From JBECKQ01 sp040235375 (GTDB lineage Bacteria > Planctomycetota > Phycisphaerae > UBA1845): a DNA stretch of 37,542 nt. The stretch's first letter is position 1; each line of letters opens with the position of its first letter. The notes under the pieces are model-generated. The model did not search any database and had not been told where the DNA came from. It saw only the letters and a program-made list of their open reading frames with translations. Location: positions 1 through 37,542 of the forward strand of contig JBECKQ010000021.1 in the NCBI GenBank assembly GCA_040235375.1, in the 5' to 3' direction. A program made the translations under genes and the position numbers. Below are positions 16,212 through 24,489 of the stretch, one piece after another.

Positions 16212-17954
16212 GTGACACGTTTTGAAGACGAGAGCGAAGGCCGACGCCGGCGACGTGCCGCCGGCCTGCTGTTCGGCGCGATCGTCCTCGTCTTTGTCAC
16301 CCTGGCCGGGCGCCTGTTGCACATCAACCTGTCGATGTCGCCGCAGCTCTTGGCGGTGGCTGCCTCGCAGCAGGAGCGCGCCGTGGTTCTGCCGGCGCGA
16401 CGGGGATTCATCTTCGACGCGCGGGGCCGCGTTCTGGCGGGCAGCCGGACGCTGCACAGCGTGTTTGCCGATCCCGCCCTGATCGACCGCCCGGACGAGA
16501 CGGCGCGTCTGCTCGCGCCGATCCTGGGCATGGAGGCCGGCCCGATAGAAAACGAAATCCGCATCGCCTCCACGCCGCGGTTCTGCTGGCTGAAACGCAG
16601 GATCGACGACGCCCAGGCCGAGGCGATCAAGCACGTGCACTGCCCGGGTATCGGCCTGGTGCCGGAGTTCGAGCGCTACTGGCCGATGGGCCAGACGGCG
16701 GCGCACGTGCTCGGGTTCGTCGGCGTGGACGACGTCGGCCTCGAGGGCGTCGAGGCGATGTTCGACAAGCATCTTCGCGGCGTGGACGGCCGGCGAATGG
16801 TGCTCTGCGACGCGCGGCGACGGGCGATCGGGCCCGGAAGCATCGACAACGTCGCGCCGGTCGACGGCGGGCACCTGGTGCTCACCATCGACGCGATTAT
16901 CCAGCGGATGGTCGAGAGCCGCCTTCTCGAACAGGTCGAGCAGCACGGCGCAGAAAGCGGCGTAGCCGTGGTGATGTCGCCGAAGACCGGCGACGTGCTG
17001 GCGCTGGCGTGCGTGCCGACGTTCGAGCCGGCGCAGTACGCCGACTACGACGCCGACGCGCGGCGCGACCGCGTGATCACCGATCCGGTCGAGCCGGGCA
17101 GCACGTTCAAGCCGTTCGTCATGGCCGGCGCGCTCGAGGGCCGATACGTGCAGCCGGACGAGCGGATCGACACGCACAACGGCGTGTATTCGTTCGGCAG
17201 CCGGCTGATGCACGACTCGCACGCGCACGGGGTGCTGACGGCGCGCGAGATCATCATCTACAGCAGCAACATCGGGATGGGGATCATCTCGACGCGGATG
17301 GGCAACCCGGCGCTGCACGAGATCATCACGCGGTTCGGATTCGGCTCGACGACGCAGATCGGGCTGCCGGGCGAGAGCCCCGGAATCGTGCTGCCGGTGC
17401 GTCAGTGGACCACGTATTCGACTACGTCGGTGTCCATGGGGCAGGAGCTGGCGGTGACGCCGATCCAGCTTGCCACCGGCCTGTGCGCGATCGTTAACGG
17501 CGGGGTTCTGCTGCGGCCGCGGATCGTGCGGGCGACGATGTCGGCGGACGGGGAGTTGGTCGACGCGTACCAGGGGCCGGAGATCATCCGCCGGGTGCTG
17601 ACGGAGGACTTGTCGCACCAGCTTACGCGTGAGTTTCTGGCGGAGGTGGTGAAGCACGGCGGGAAGGAGCTGGATGCCTCTCCGTATACGATGGCCGGCA
17701 AGACGGGCACGGCGCAGGTGCCGTACAAGAACCGGCGGGGGTACGAGCCAGATGCATTTGTAAGCTCGTTCATGGGGGCCGCGCCGGTGGATGATCCGGA
17801 GGTTGTCGTGGTGGTGATGCTGCGGAAGCCGGACCCGAAGTACGGCCACTTCGGACGAGTCGTATCGGGCCCCGCGGTGCGCGACATCGTGAAGGCGACG
17901 CTCGAGTACCTGCAGGTGCCGCCGTCGGAGGAAGTGGAGGCGCCGGCGGAGTAG
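16212..17954 (+). CDS. ftsI: Division-type penicillin-binding protein (transpeptidase)
   Basis: The product is 580 residues. It has one N-terminal membrane helix (about 17-38), a dimerisation/pedestal region and a class B transpeptidase domain. The three catalytic motifs are intact: STFK with Ser297, SSN at 351-353 and KTGT at 497-500. It crosslinks septal peptidoglycan by acting on stem peptides. The RGFIFDARGRVLA segment at 64-76 is the usual class B PBP start. No PASTA domain is present. It begins with a GTG 10 bases after the ftsL-like gene and ends the cluster, 160 bases before a strong hairpin terminator. The position makes FtsI more likely than the elongation enzyme PBP2. Confidence 0.92.
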   Translation: MTRFEDESEGRRRRRAAGLLFGAIVLVFVTLAGRLLHINLSMSPQLLAVAASQQERAVVLPARRGFIFDARGRVLAGSRTLHSVFADPALIDRPDETARLLAPILGMEAGPIENEIRIASTPRFCWLKRRIDDAQAEAIKHVHCPGIGLVPEFERYWPMGQTAAHVLGFVGVDDVGLEGVEAMFDKHLRGVDGRRMVLCDARRRAIGPGSIDNVAPVDGGHLVLTIDAIIQRMVESRLLEQVEQHGAESGVAVVMSPKTGDVLALACVPTFEPAQYADYDADARRDRVITDPVEPGSTFKPFVMAGALEGRYVQPDERIDTHNGVYSFGSRLMHDSHAHGVLTAREIIIYSSNIGMGIISTRMGNPALHEIITRFGFGSTTQIGLPGESPGIVLPVRQWTTYSTTSVSMGQELAVTPIQLATGLCAIVNGGVLLRPRIVRATMSADGELVDAYQGPEIIRRVLTEDLSHQLTREFLAEVVKHGGKELDASPYTMAGKTGTAQVPYKNRRGYEPDAFVSSFMGAAPVDDPEVVVVVMLRKPDPKYGHFGRVVSGPAVRDIVKATLEYLQVPPSEEVEAPAE

Positions 17955-17985
17955 GCGCGGGATTGGCGCCATCAAGCGGCGGCAT

Positions 17986-18021
17986 CGGGAGGGGGTCAGG
18001 CACGTTTTTGTGAGACGCCGC
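17986..18021 (+). repeat. RAYT/REP-like motif remnant
   Basis: The segment contains GGGGGTCAGGCACGTTTTTG, close to the GGGGACAGGCAC-GTTTTT motifs that, from memory, flank REP-associated (RAYT-type) IS200-like transposases in many genomes. No transposase gene is nearby. This is a resemblance only. Confidence 0.3.
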
Positions 18022-18114
18022 GAACGAATCTCGCTGTGCGAGGTGCAAAGAAGTCACGCGGACCGCCTCTGCATCGTGGCAAAAACGAGCCCGACCCCGT
18101 GGAGAATGCTTGCT

Positions 18115-18159
18115 CGCCCCGGTCGCTAGACGCCGGGACGCGTCGCTGCGACCGGGGCG
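18115..18159 (+). terminator. Terminator of the division cluster
   Basis: CGCCCCGGTCGC at 18115-18126 pairs with GCGACCGGGGCG at 18148-18159, a perfect 12-bp stem with a 21-base loop, followed on the + strand by the pyrimidine-rich TGTGTCTCTCTCCCCC. It lies between the convergent transpeptidase and sigma-factor genes. Confidence 0.65.
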
Positions 18160-18186
18160 TGTGTCTCTCTCCCCCAAGGCCTGGGA

Positions 18187-18996
18187 TTACGCGCAGTGTG
18201 CAGGAATCGCCGAACGAACGGCCGGATCCTGGATCAGGGTTTCCCGTAGCTTGTACAGCGCACCGGTCTGAATCTGGCGGACACGCTCCTTGCTCAGGCG
18301 GATCAGGCCGCCGATCGACTCGAGCGTGTCGGGCTTGTTCGCCTTGGGACGCAGGAACCGCCGCTCGATGATGAACCGTTCCGTAGGCGTGAGGTCGGCG
18401 GCGTTGGCGTCGAGGACGATGGCCAGGCGGTCGCGCAGAAGCGTCAGGTCCTTGTGCTCCCGGGTGTTGTTGGTGGCGACGCGCTCCGCGTTCGCCTCCA
18501 TGAAGTCCTGCAAGACGCGCCGACGGCGCGTGGACTGCTTGCGCACGCGCCAATATCCACGGATGATGGCGTTGCACGCATAGGTGCTGAAGCGGTTGCC
18601 GCGCCACGGGTTGAAGCCGAGGGCGGCGCGATAGAGCGCCCAGAGCCCCATACTGACGTACTCGTCGCCATCGCCGTCGCGGATGCCCGAACGGCGGCGC
18701 ATCTCGTAGACCAGCCCCATGTTCGCATTGACGATAAGATCGAGGATTCGCCGGTGCAGTCGCAGAGCGGCCCGCGACTCGTCTTCGCCCGCGGGCCGTC
18801 CGTTGCGTCGACGGGCGGCGTATCCCGCGGCATGCATACCCTTGAACAGGATGTCTTCCGCCTCCGCGGAGCCGGTTACATCTTCCGGGCTGGCGTGATC
18901 GACAAGCTCGCGGGCGGCGTTCATCAGCCTCTGGCGGGCCTGCTTCCTGTGGAGCTGTGGGTGATCGACAAACATGGGACTGTTGTAATCGTTCAT
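18187..18996 (-). CDS. Sigma-70 family sigma factor
   Basis: The product is 269 residues. Region 2 spans about 83-150, with IVNANMGLVYEMRRR (2.1/2.2) and FNPWRGNRFSTYACNAII (2.3/2.4), the group 1-3 type. Region 4 at 200-255 has LTPTERFIIERRF and a helix-turn-helix containing SKERVRQIQ. The linker between them is short and Arg-rich, without a clear region 3, and region 1.1 is absent, so this is an alternative rather than the housekeeping factor. The ATG at 18996 follows AGGGA; the open frame extends to 19047. There is no adjacent anti-sigma gene. Regulon unknown. Confidence 0.85.
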   Translation of the reverse strand: MNDYNSPMFVDHPQLHRKQARQRLMNAARELVDHASPEDVTGSAEAEDILFKGMHAAGYAARRRNGRPAGEDESRAALRLHRRILDLIVNANMGLVYEMRRRSGIRDGDGDEYVSMGLWALYRAALGFNPWRGNRFSTYACNAIIRGYWRVRKQSTRRRRVLQDFMEANAERVATNNTREHKDLTLLRDRLAIVLDANAADLTPTERFIIERRFLRPKANKPDTLESIGGLIRLSKERVRQIQTGALYKLRETLIQDPAVRSAIPAHCA

Positions 18997-19437
18997 GAGC
19001 GTTTCCCTTGGTTGCCCGTTATCTCCGACATTCACTTCGCGCTGCACGATGCATTGTGTGACGGCTGCATGAGGGTGACCTTAATTCTGGATTAAATATG
19101 TCTTAGGCATAGCCCGCTTGGCGGACGCTGCGGATACAGCAGTTGCCGGCGAGGAGCGGACCGCCGCGGATGAGGGCGGCTGCGCGTCCTGACCGTCGGC
19201 GCGCGCCCGCCGTACCTCCGCCGCGGTGAGCCGTCGTCTTGAGAATTCACGTCCGAGAAGACCAGTCGCCGGCCACGGACAGGCGCCGCGGGGACGGGTA
19301 TGGCCGGTGGGGTGCGTCGGCCTCAATCCTGGCGTTGGACTCGTCGATGGAATTATCAGGGATCTGTGAGAGCCATGCGCCGAGGGGCCGCGCCCGCTTG
19401 CGTTGCCCCCCAACCGATCGCCCGCGGGAGAAGACCG
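18997..19437. other. Intergenic region upstream of sigma-factor gene
   Basis: Divergent spacer of 441 bases. It holds an AT-rich palindrome TTAATTCTGGATTAA at 19081-19095 (5-bp arms around TCTGG), the most AT-rich patch nearby, probably in the sigma-gene promoter region. I see no gene, although open frames cross it on both strands. Confidence 0.4.
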
Positions 19438-19989
19438 GTGAGCGTACCAGCGACGTACCAGATCGAGGAGGTGGCGGCTTCGCTCAAGCAGGCGGCCGCC
19501 GAGGCGCTCGAGGCTGAGTCGCCAGAGGCGTTCAGCTTCATCGAACGTCAGGTCAACGTGCTCGATGCGCGTGTCCGTGAAGTCCAGCAGGCGATGTGGG
19601 CCACCGAAGGGCGAACGGCGGCCCGGCATCTCGAGGGCGGCCAGACGCTGACCGAGAGGGACATTGCCGTCATTCGCACCTTCCTCATTTCCGACGCGGA
19701 GGGTTACGTGAGCCGGAAGGGGCAGGTGGGCTTTCCCCAATGGATCGGCCAGCTTATGCGGCTGATGGACGACGTGGAAACGGCGGCGTCGCGACTCGAC
19801 CGTGACAGCATTCCCGATCTGCGGGGCACGTTGAAGGCTGCGATCCGCCTGATGCCCGACATTCGTGGCTACCTCGAGGAGAAGCAGCGAATCCAGCAGT
19901 TCGAGGTGTCGTTGCGGAAGATGGACGGCCCGTCGCGCGCGGCCCTGGCCCGTATCCTTCGCGAGCAGATCTCGCCCGCCAGTCGATAG
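19438..19989 (+). CDS. Hypothetical helical protein
   Basis: The product is about 183 soluble residues, mostly helical by pattern, and of no family I recognise. It contains heptad-like stretches (QIEEVAASLKQAAAEALEAE, FSFIERQVNVLDARVREVQ) and a C-terminal half rich in Arg/Leu (RLMPDIRGYLEEKQRIQQF). The GTG at 19438 was chosen because GGAG at 19427-19430 lies 7 bases upstream; an ATG at 19375 would add 21 residues of poor quality. It is convergent with the membrane-protein gene. No transport signal or enzyme motif is visible. Confidence 0.65.
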   Translation: MSVPATYQIEEVAASLKQAAAEALEAESPEAFSFIERQVNVLDARVREVQQAMWATEGRTAARHLEGGQTLTERDIAVIRTFLISDAEGYVSRKGQVGFPQWIGQLMRLMDDVETAASRLDRDSIPDLRGTLKAAIRLMPDIRGYLEEKQRIQQFEVSLRKMDGPSRAALARILREQISPASR

Positions 19990-20013
19990 TGCCGCCCGGC
20001 GCGGAACGACGCG

Positions 20014-21780
20014 CTATTCGGTGGTCGGGCTCTCCGTCGCCGTGATGCAACGATACACGGCATACCGCCCCTGGTGAAACAGGCATTGGCCGCCGCTTGC
20101 GCGGAGTCCTTCTTCATCCTCCGGCGTGCGGCACAAGGCCAGCAACGGGCGGCCGACCTCGTCGATGGCACGGTTCTGGCGCGGCGTCAGCGGGGCGCCG
20201 TCAAACACCGAGGCGACGATTTCCCTCCGCTGGTCAACGCGAGGGTCGGCGGGCAGGCACCAGCCGGGCAGATCGATGAACAGCCGTCGCCCGGTCATGG
20301 CCGGCACTTCGCTTTCCGGCCCATAGAGATTGCATTGCTGTCCATCACGCAGGTCAAACATCAGTGCCGCACGTCGCGGAGTCTGATCCGCAATCCAAGC
20401 GTAGGTTGTCGCCAGATCGGCGTCGCGACCATCGATCAAGCGAGAGCCGTCCGTATGCAGGGGGATCGGCGCGCGGTACAGCATCGCGCCGACGCTCAGC
20501 ATGGCCACGGGTGCGGACGTGGTCAGGAGCGTCCAGCCGATCGCCCGCGTACGGCGGTCGGCAGCGGACGAACCGACGAGCGTGGCGGCCGGCAGCGCGA
20601 AAAAGAACATCGCCAGATTGAAGAAGCTGTGCTCCCGTCCGAGCGGAACGTGGCCGAGCCAACTGACGAACAGAAGTGCGGAGCCGGCGATCGCCAGCGT
20701 TTGCAGCCGGGCGTCCGCCAGGAGCCGTCGACGCAGGGCGCAGACGACCATGACGATCGGAATCGCGCCGAAGAGGCCCACGTGGAGTCCCTTCCAGGCG
20801 ATCATGCCGAGATGTGTCTCCAGCGGCAGGCCGACGGAATGACCGGTAAGCAACTGGTGATAGGTAGGCAGGGCGACAAACGCGCCCGTGACAAGCGCGG
20901 CGATTGCCGCGATGACGGGAATCCGTTCGCGGGTTTGATCCGGGCTGCGCCACCTGTCAGAGACACGCGCGACGACGACGGCCAGGCTCAGCGAACACGC
21001 CGCACCCACGCCGACGATCGGATTCATCGAGCAGGCGATGGCGATGGCCAGGCCGATGCCGAGCACATGTCGCCAGGAGCGCCGCGGCATCGTGCAGACC
21101 ATCGTGGCCGCAGCCAGCGCCGCGAGGAAGGCCGCCCCACGCGAGGAAGGCTGCAAAAAGAAAAAGAAACCGCTGCCCCAGCGGACGCCGTAATCCGGGT
21201 ACATCGCCCGCAGCAGCGGGTGGCTGGGGCTGCACGCGAACGCGCCGATCGACAGGCTGAGCGAGCCGTTGGTCAGATCGTGCAGTGCGAACAGCGGCCC
21301 GAGCGGATTGACGGCGAACAACGCGATGATTGCGGCGACAAGGCCGGTCAGACTACTGCGTGTCAGTCGCTGCGAAAGCCAGCCGAGCAGAAGGACGACG
21401 CCCGCTAGCGCGAATGCGTTCACCGCCTCCGCTGCGCCGACCGCGGTGCAGCCCGCCAGTCGCACGATGCCGGCCAGCAGCACGTGATAGGTCCAGTAGT
21501 AGGGCAGGGGCAGGCCGGTTGCGAGCGGGTTGTCCGGCGGAATGTCGCCGTCAAGCACCGACTGGACGATCGCCGTGTGCACCAGTCCGTGGTACCCCAC
21601 GAACGAGCGCGGATTGAGGCGATGAATTGTCAGCACCGCCCCGGTGAGCGCGGCCGCGAGGGCGGCGGACTGCAATGCCACCTTTCGCCCCTGACCTGCG
21701 CGCGGGGCGACGACGGCCAATTCGCCGGTGCGGTGCTTCTCGGCCTTGCCGGCGGTCAACTTATGGGGCAGCGAAGTCAT
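20014..21780 (-). CDS. Polytopic membrane protein (GT-C/DUF2298-like)
   Basis: The product is 588 residues with about ten or eleven membrane segments between residues 35 and 425, then a soluble C-terminal part of about 130 residues with many Arg/Asp and several Cys. The first loop contains DGDIPPDNPLATGLPLPYYW, a pattern seen in GT-C fold glycosyltransferase-like and DUF2298 membrane proteins. Thus a role in lipid-linked sugar transfer or an envelope glycan is possible but unproven. The ATG overlaps the sulfatase stop by four bases (ATGA), so the two proteins are translationally coupled. It is downstream of the sulfatase. Confidence 0.75.
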   Translation of the reverse strand: MTSLPHKLTAGKAEKHRTGELAVVAPRAGQGRKVALQSAALAAALTGAVLTIHRLNPRSFVGYHGLVHTAIVQSVLDGDIPPDNPLATGLPLPYYWTYHVLLAGIVRLAGCTAVGAAEAVNAFALAGVVLLLGWLSQRLTRSSLTGLVAAIIALFAVNPLGPLFALHDLTNGSLSLSIGAFACSPSHPLLRAMYPDYGVRWGSGFFFFLQPSSRGAAFLAALAAATMVCTMPRRSWRHVLGIGLAIAIACSMNPIVGVGAACSLSLAVVVARVSDRWRSPDQTRERIPVIAAIAALVTGAFVALPTYHQLLTGHSVGLPLETHLGMIAWKGLHVGLFGAIPIVMVVCALRRRLLADARLQTLAIAGSALLFVSWLGHVPLGREHSFFNLAMFFFALPAATLVGSSAADRRTRAIGWTLLTTSAPVAMLSVGAMLYRAPIPLHTDGSRLIDGRDADLATTYAWIADQTPRRAALMFDLRDGQQCNLYGPESEVPAMTGRRLFIDLPGWCLPADPRVDQRREIVASVFDGAPLTPRQNRAIDEVGRPLLALCRTPEDEEGLRASGGQCLFHQGRYAVYRCITATESPTTE

Positions 21781-23213
21781 TGGACGTAGCCGAGGCTGCG
21801 AAGCGCGTCGGTCGTGTCGTCGTCGAGCGAGTCCGGCACAAGCTGCATGGGCCGGTCGCCGTTGGCGTAGCCGGCGGGAACGCCGCCAGGATCCCGTTCG
21901 TTACGGATGAGTTCCGCGAGGACCTGATACGCAGGTTCTGCGTCGTCCACGGGCAGGCGATTGCTCTCGGTCGGATCGTTGGCGACATCGTATGCCCAGG
22001 CCATCCGTGGGACGTTCGACTTGCCGTGCACGACGACGACTTTGCGGTGGGCGTAGATGTACGCGCGGCGAAGGCCGCCGGAACCGGCGCTGTCGCGACC
22101 TTCCGCATAGGGCGGACGAGACGAGATGTCGCCTCGCAGACTTCTGCCATCGATTCCTTCAGGAGTCGGCAGGCCGACAACAGCGAGAATCGTGGGCGTC
22201 ACGTCCGCGATGGAAACAGGCTGATTGCATCGGCCGGCGGGCACCGAGGGGTGCTTTACAATCAGGGGAACATGAATCACTGCTTCGTCCACGTCGTAGC
22301 CGTGGCAGAAGTACAGAAAGTCCCCCTCCACCATTTGCTCGCCGTGGTCAGCCGTGATGATGACCAGCGCGGTGTCGAGTATTCCGAGCGTCTTGCAGTT
22401 TTCGAGAAAGCGGCCAACCTCCTGATCGGTGTAGGCGACTTCCTCATCGTAGCGATCGACGTAGTCAAGCCCGTCGGTGACGCCCGGCTCGCGCACGTAT
22501 CCGGGGATTCTCTTTGGATCGACGGTGACCGGTTCATCGTGTCGGAACGTCACGGGGGTGCCGGCGGGTGGCCGGTAGGGGCCATGCGGGTCGATGTAGT
22601 GCACCCAGAGGAAGAACGGTCGGTTGCTGGAGCGCTGTTCGATCCATTGGATGGCCGCATCCGTCGTGCGCGAGGCCTTGCGCTCGAGCATCGCCGGCCG
22701 GTGCGGCTCCGGCTCGTCCACGGCGTCGTCGTAGTGGTCGAAGCGGTCGCCGAGGCCGATCGCCTTGTCGCTCAGGACGATGTTGGAGACCACCGCCGCG
22801 GTTTCGTAACCCATCTGCCGAAGGCGGTCGGCGATCGTCACGGTCTTCGGATCGACCTTTTGCCAGAGTAATCGGATGCGATGCGTGTACGGGTAATAGC
22901 CGCTCAGGATGCTGACGATGCTGGGGGACGTCAGCGGTGAAGTGGCATAAGCCCGGTCGAAGACGCGCGCACCGGCCGCAAAACGGTCAATCCGGGGCGT
23001 CGTCGGCCGGTTGTAGCCGTACAGGCTCATGTGATCGGCGCGGACGGTGTCGATGGTGATGAGCAGGACATTCGGCCCTTTGAACGGATGCACCGGCATG
23101 ACGGCAGCCGCCCCCGTCTGCACGGCGCATACGCTCGCCGGCCCGGACCAGAGCAGGTGGGCGGCCACCACAATGCCAACAGCCGCCACGACGCCGAACA
23201 ATAGGCGAGCCAT
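21777..23213 (-). CDS. Sulfatase-fold hydrolase, exported or anchored
   Basis: The product is 478 residues of the alkaline phosphatase/sulfatase superfamily. After an N-terminal hydrophobic segment (about 5-22) come NVLLITIDTVRADHMSLYGY (metal-binding Asp55), the nucleophile region TSPLTSPSIVSILSG, a WVHYIDPHGPY motif and TADHGEQMVEGD. The formylglycine signature CxPxR is absent: the position is occupied by Thr95 with Pro97 but no Arg99 equivalent. It is therefore more likely a Thr-nucleophile phosphodiesterase or phosphotransferase, or an unmodified relative, than a true sulfatase. GGGAG lies 8 bases before the ATG. It is the first gene of a two-gene operon with the membrane protein. Confidence 0.85.
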   Translation of the reverse strand: MARLLFGVVAAVGIVVAAHLLWSGPASVCAVQTGAAAVMPVHPFKGPNVLLITIDTVRADHMSLYGYNRPTTPRIDRFAAGARVFDRAYATSPLTSPSIVSILSGYYPYTHRIRLLWQKVDPKTVTIADRLRQMGYETAAVVSNIVLSDKAIGLGDRFDHYDDAVDEPEPHRPAMLERKASRTTDAAIQWIEQRSSNRPFFLWVHYIDPHGPYRPPAGTPVTFRHDEPVTVDPKRIPGYVREPGVTDGLDYVDRYDEEVAYTDQEVGRFLENCKTLGILDTALVIITADHGEQMVEGDFLYFCHGYDVDEAVIHVPLIVKHPSVPAGRCNQPVSIADVTPTILAVVGLPTPEGIDGRSLRGDISSRPPYAEGRDSAGSGGLRRAYIYAHRKVVVVHGKSNVPRMAWAYDVANDPTESNRLPVDDAEPAYQVLAELIRNERDPGGVPAGYANGDRPMQLVPDSLDDDTTDALRSLGYVQ

Positions 23214-23280
23214 CGTCGAGTCTCCCTGAGCGCGATGCGGTGGGGGCGCGCTCGGCCGGCGCGCTCGTCATCCGCATGGA

Positions 23281-23348
23281 TTATCGGCACTTGCGGCGGT
23301 GCGATTGAGGGACGCACATCTCAACCCGCCTGCCGAGAGTTCCGATAA
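23281..23348. promoter_or_regulatory. Nested inverted repeats between divergent genes
   Basis: Three arm pairs are nested: CGGCA/TGCCG (23285-23289, 23331-23335), GGCGG/CCGCC (23295-23299, 23326-23330) and TTGAG/CTCAA (23305-23309, 23320-23324), with TTATCGG/CCGATAA (23281-23287, 23342-23348) on the outside. It lies between the sulfatase and GT2 starts, so it may be a shared operator or a dispersed palindrome. Confidence 0.35.
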
Positions 23349-23387
23349 CACGGCGCAGCTTCATGTAGCCCGTTGGGGGTAGAATCC

Positions 23388-24482
23388 ATGCGCAGCGGCG
23401 AGAGTCATTCGCGATCGGCCCCTCCCCAGCTTTCCGTCGTCATACCGCTCTACAACGAGTCCGAGGTGTTCGAGACGCTCATCGTGCGCCTGCGGCGGGC
23501 GCTCGAGAACCTTGCCATCAGTTGGGAGGTTATCCTCGTCGACGACGGCAGTCGGGACGGCACCGACCTGCTCATCGCCGGACTCAGCGAGATCGACGCG
23601 CGGTTCAAGGGCGTCGTGCTCAGCCGTAATTTCGGTCACCAGGCGGCGCTTTGTGCCGGGCTGGAGCACGCGAGCGGCGCCGCCGTCGTCAGCATGGACG
23701 GCGACTTGCAGGATCCGCCGGAACTGCTCGGCGCGCTCGTTGACCAGTGGCAGGCCGGCTTCGAGATCGTGCACGCGCGCCGGCGGACGCGCAGGGCGGC
23801 GTGGTGGAAACGCGTGGCGTATCACGCGTTCTACCGACTGTTCCGCTGGGTCACGCCGATCGACGTGGCGGTGGACGCGGGTGATTTCGCCCTGATGGAT
23901 CGCACGATTGTCGATCTGCTGAACGCGATGCCCGAGCGCACCCGTTTTCTCCGCGGTCTGCGGGGCTGGGTCGGTTACCGCCAGACGACGGTGGAATACG
24001 ACCGGCCGGACCGCGCCGCGGGCGATTCGAAGTACAGCCTGCGGGCGCTGTTCCGCCTGGCGTACGATGGGATTATCAGTTTCTCCGATCTGCCGTTGCG
24101 TCTGGCGACGCTGGCGGGCTTCGGCGTCTCGGTATGCTCGATTGTCTACGGGTGCTACATCGTGGCGTGGCGGCTGGTGACCGGTTCGCAGGTGCCAGGC
24201 TTCGCGACGCTGATCGCGGCCATCGCCTTCCTCGGCGGAATTCAGCTCATCGCCCTCGGCATCTGCGGGGAGTACATCGCCCGCATCTACCACGAGGTAA
24301 AGGGCCGGCCGCACTACCTCGTCCGCCGATGGCTGAACGTGACACCACCGAACGCGCCGCATGCCGGCGCGTGGAGCGATCGGCCGCGATTGCACCACCT
24401 CGGTGACGGGCACACCGAACCGGCACAAGCGAGAGGATCCGGCATTCCTCGCAGCCACGTCCGCCGGTTCAACGTTGACTGA
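23388..24482 (+). CDS. GT2 polyprenyl-phosphate glycosyltransferase
   Basis: The product is 364 residues. The N-terminal GT2 domain has LSVVIPLYNES, VILVDDGSRDGT and the donor-binding MDGDLQDPPE at 103-111 with the DxD Asps. Two C-terminal membrane segments (about 224-250 and 262-284) follow. This domain order matches DPM1/ArnC/GtrB-type enzymes that load a sugar onto undecaprenyl phosphate at the inner membrane. After the helices, a hydrophilic tail of about 70 residues is present and looks disordered. I chose the ATG at 23388 after GGGGGTAG. It is divergent from the sulfatase gene and ends 7 bases from the convergent rlmN. Confidence 0.85.
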   Translation: MRSGESHSRSAPPQLSVVIPLYNESEVFETLIVRLRRALENLAISWEVILVDDGSRDGTDLLIAGLSEIDARFKGVVLSRNFGHQAALCAGLEHASGAAVVSMDGDLQDPPELLGALVDQWQAGFEIVHARRRTRRAAWWKRVAYHAFYRLFRWVTPIDVAVDAGDFALMDRTIVDLLNAMPERTRFLRGLRGWVGYRQTTVEYDRPDRAAGDSKYSLRALFRLAYDGIISFSDLPLRLATLAGFGVSVCSIVYGCYIVAWRLVTGSQVPGFATLIAAIAFLGGIQLIALGICGEYIARIYHEVKGRPHYLVRRWLNVTPPNAPHAGAWSDRPRLHHLGDGHTEPAQARGSGIPRSHVRRFNVD

Positions 24483-24489
24483 TGGCTTG

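Noticed and set aside
19081..19740. 219-residue open frame on the minus strand
   Set aside because: It overlaps the helical protein gene at 19438, which has a Shine-Dalgarno site and normal codon bias; the minus-strand translation is Arg/Pro/Ser-rich and unlike any family.
20074..21408. 444-residue open frame on the plus strand
   Set aside because: Antisense to the polytopic membrane protein; low-complexity Arg/Gln/Asp-rich translation.
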